64,000 nucleotides of DNA from an uncultured Christensenella sp. (lineage in GTDB: Bacteria > Bacillota > Clostridia > Christensenellales > Borkfalkiaceae), in assembly GCA_910585235.1 (NCBI GenBank), contig CAJUCM010000004.1, forward strand, positions 3,244 through 67,243, written 5' to 3'. This document shows positions 62,416 through 64,000 of the stretch, piece after piece. Positions within the stretch are counted from its first letter, which is position 1, and each line of letters starts with the position of its first letter. The translations under genes were made by a program, and so were the position numbers. The notes below the pieces were generated by a model, which was not told the DNA's origin, searched no databases, and saw nothing but the letters and a program-made list of their open reading frames with translations.

Positions 62416-63315
62416 ATGAAGAGTTCATCTAATCTGGGCGACGCGTTCTTCTCACGGTTGGAAGCGCTTTCGTTCAACCTAAAATCCAATCTTTCGGGAT
62501 ATTTCGGCGGAAAACACCTCGTCAGCACTCACGGGCAGACGGTGGAGTTTTCTGATTATAGGGATTATCAGCTCGGCGACGATATCCGCCGTATCGACTG
62601 GAACCTTTACAGCCGTTTTGAAAAGTATTTCATCAAGCTCTTTACCGACGAACGGCAGATGCAGGTTCAGCTTTTCATCGACTGTTCCGGTTCGATGGGT
62701 AAGACGAATCCCGTTAAAAAGCAATATACGTTGGCTTCCGCCGCCGCGCTCGGATACCTTGCCGTACACAATATGGATAAGGTGACTTTTCATACCATGA
62801 CGGGGAATGCGGCGGAAAATAAATTCGGCACAATTATCGGCAAGAGCTCTTTTTTCAGAGCCGTCAGCGAGATCGAACAGATCGGTTTTGAGGGCGAGAC
62901 CGACATCGAGGCGTGCGTGACGGGTACGGACATCAGCGCGAGAAACGGGTTGACCGTCATTATTTCGGACTTTTTTACCGAGAGCAACTGGAAAAAGGCG
63001 GTGGACTATCTGCTCTATAAACGGAGACAGGTCCTGCTCGTTCAGGTTCTCCTTCCCGAAGAGATCGATCCCGCTTACGACGGCAGAGTCAATCTGATCG
63101 ATGCGGAATCGACGGATGCCGCCGATCCCAGAAATATGCGCATGAAGATCGGTAAGTCCATGCGCAAAGCGTATATCGAGGCATTCGCCGATTTCAGGGC
63201 GGACATTGCGGATTTCTGCAAAAAACGCGACGTGGGTTTTATTTCGCTCTGCACCGATACGCCGATCGAAAAAGTTTTGTTCAGCGAGCTATTTAACATA
63301 GGAATTATATCATGA
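62416..63315 (+). CDS. DUF58-domain protein
   Basis: A 299-residue DUF58 protein with the family signature YQLGDDIRRIDWNLYSRF (about residues 52-69) and a von Willebrand-like metal site FIDCSGSMG (Asp89, Ser91, Ser93). Proteins of this type bind or regulate MoxR ATPases. There is no clear ribosome binding site in the eight bases after the MoxR stop codon, so translation probably depends on re-initiation from that gene. It overlaps the next gene by four bases (ATGA). Confidence 0.92.
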   Translation: MKSSSNLGDAFFSRLEALSFNLKSNLSGYFGGKHLVSTHGQTVEFSDYRDYQLGDDIRRIDWNLYSRFEKYFIKLFTDERQMQVQLFIDCSGSMGKTNPVKKQYTLASAAALGYLAVHNMDKVTFHTMTGNAAENKFGTIIGKSSFFRAVSEIEQIGFEGETDIEACVTGTDISARNGLTVIISDFFTESNWKKAVDYLLYKRRQVLLVQVLLPEEIDPAYDGRVNLIDAESTDAADPRNMRMKIGKSMRKAYIEAFADFRADIADFCKKRDVGFISLCTDTPIEKVLFSELFNIGIIS

Positions 63316-64000
63316 CGTTACTCATTCCTCTCGGTTTGCTGGGACTTGTGAGCATTATTGCGCTCATCGTCATCTATATCATCAAACCGAACTATCAACA
63401 TAAGGAAGTTACCAGTACTTACGTCTGGAAACTCAGCTTAAAATACCGCAAACGCCGGTTGCCGACGAGCAAGCTGAGAAATATCTTTCTCATTCTCTGT
63501 CAGGTTCTCGCATTGATTGCGGGGGCTTTGGTCATGGCGCAACCGATCATCCGCGACGAGACGAAAGTTCTCGATACGGAAGTGGTTGCGGTCATTGATG
63601 CTTCCGCAAGTATGCGCGCCGAGAACGATAACGGCGTGACCCGCTTTGAAAGAGCCGTCAAAGAGGTGATCGATCTTTCCGAAAGGGTGATCGCGGGCGG
63701 CGGATATATGTCCGTGATTCTTTCGGACGGGAACGACAGCTTTCTCGCGCAGAAAGCAGGGCTTGCGGCAAAAGACAATCTGATTTTGACCTTAAATTCC
63801 CTGATCGAAAACAGGGATCGGTTGGCTTGCTCTTACGGTGCGAACGATTTTGATAAATCGATCGATCTTTGTGCGGATATTGTGAGAAGCAATCCCAGCG
63901 CCTCTATTTATATTTATACGGATAGTAATTATGCCTATGTCCCGGAGGGGATGACCGTTATCAACGTGGCGGACGAGGCGGAGTGGAATGCGGGCATTCT
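63312..64000 (+). CDS. BatA-like VWA membrane protein, incomplete at window end
   Basis: The first 229 codons of a membrane protein; the 3' part lies beyond the window. Two N-terminal helices flank a short loop (LLIPLGLLGLVSIIALIVIY, then a basic stretch and ILILCQVLALIAGALVMA-like segment), as in the BatA N-terminal domain. A von Willebrand A domain follows with metal-site motif VIDASASMR (Asp96, Ser98, Ser100). Start codon overlaps the DUF58 stop (ATGA). It is the expected third partner in a MoxR/DUF58/VWA system that probably acts on a membrane or envelope process. Confidence 0.88.
   Translation, partial: MTLLIPLGLLGLVSIIALIVIYIIKPNYQHKEVTSTYVWKLSLKYRKRRLPTSKLRNIFLILCQVLALIAGALVMAQPIIRDETKVLDTEVVAVIDASASMRAENDNGVTRFERAVKEVIDLSERVIAGGGYMSVILSDGNDSFLAQKAGLAAKDNLILTLNSLIENRDRLACSYGANDFDKSIDLCADIVRSNPSASIYIYTDSNYAYVPEGMTVINVADEAEWNAGI

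Overview
The window looks like a chromosomal stretch of a Gram-positive, carbohydrate-specialised Clostridia-type bacterium, probably an uncultured gut member. That placement is inferred from several sequence traits. Ribosome binding sites are strong GGAGG types, and many exported proteins have lipoprotein signals. The sugar ABC importers carry no ATPase gene of their own, regulators are of the RpiR, AraC and PocR-AraC types, and promoters are of the TTGACA/TATAAT type. No rRNA, tRNA or CRISPR array was seen.

Region by region: (1) 1-2021 holds an SGNH hydrolase, then debris of a mobile or defence element (a DnaD-like protein, a truncated serine recombinase, a winged-helix tail and a short N-terminal fragment). 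(2) 2089-3944 has a Gfo/Idh/MocA oxidoreductase converging on an RpiR regulator. (3) 4200-16123 is a probable alpha-mannan operon: GH38-type mannosidase, ROK kinase, mannose-6-phosphate isomerase, ABC importer, an LGFP-repeat surface protein and an exported GH76 endo-mannanase. The RpiR gene is divergent from it. (4) 16226-29601 is a second glycan locus with a divergent AraC regulator: GH1, ABC importer, DUF5060/GH5-like lipoprotein, multi-module binding lipoprotein, NanE, DUF4127 protein and ROK kinase. It suggests use of an N-acetylmannosamine-containing glycan without a sialic-acid lyase.

(5) 29873-42855 is a third glycan locus: an LplB/YtcP/LplA-type importer, a new-looking tandem-module surface protein with a one-module partner, GH36, GH43 and GH39-like enzymes, and an AraC regulator. 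(6) 42965-43834 is an AT-rich orphan membrane protein. (7) 43901-49442 is a kinase/isomerase/aldolase/epimerase sugar cassette with a divergent PocR-AraC regulator. (8) 49748-60070 is one giant gene (3,440 residues) for a BspA-type leucine-rich-repeat lipoprotein behind a consensus promoter. (9) 60267 to the window end is a MoxR / DUF58 / von Willebrand operon led by an unrecognised membrane protein; its last gene runs off the window.

Taken together, exported lipoprotein and wall-associated hydrolases and binding proteins would act outside the cell. Three importers (probably sharing a remote ATPase) would bring in oligosaccharides. Cytoplasmic glycosidases, ROK/FGGY kinases and isomerases would feed them to glycolysis, with each locus under its own regulator. 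The most novel-looking elements are the tandem-module protein family, the shared Cys-Gly C-terminal tails, the ManNAc-type cassette with DUF4127, and the LGFP protein inside a mannan operon.
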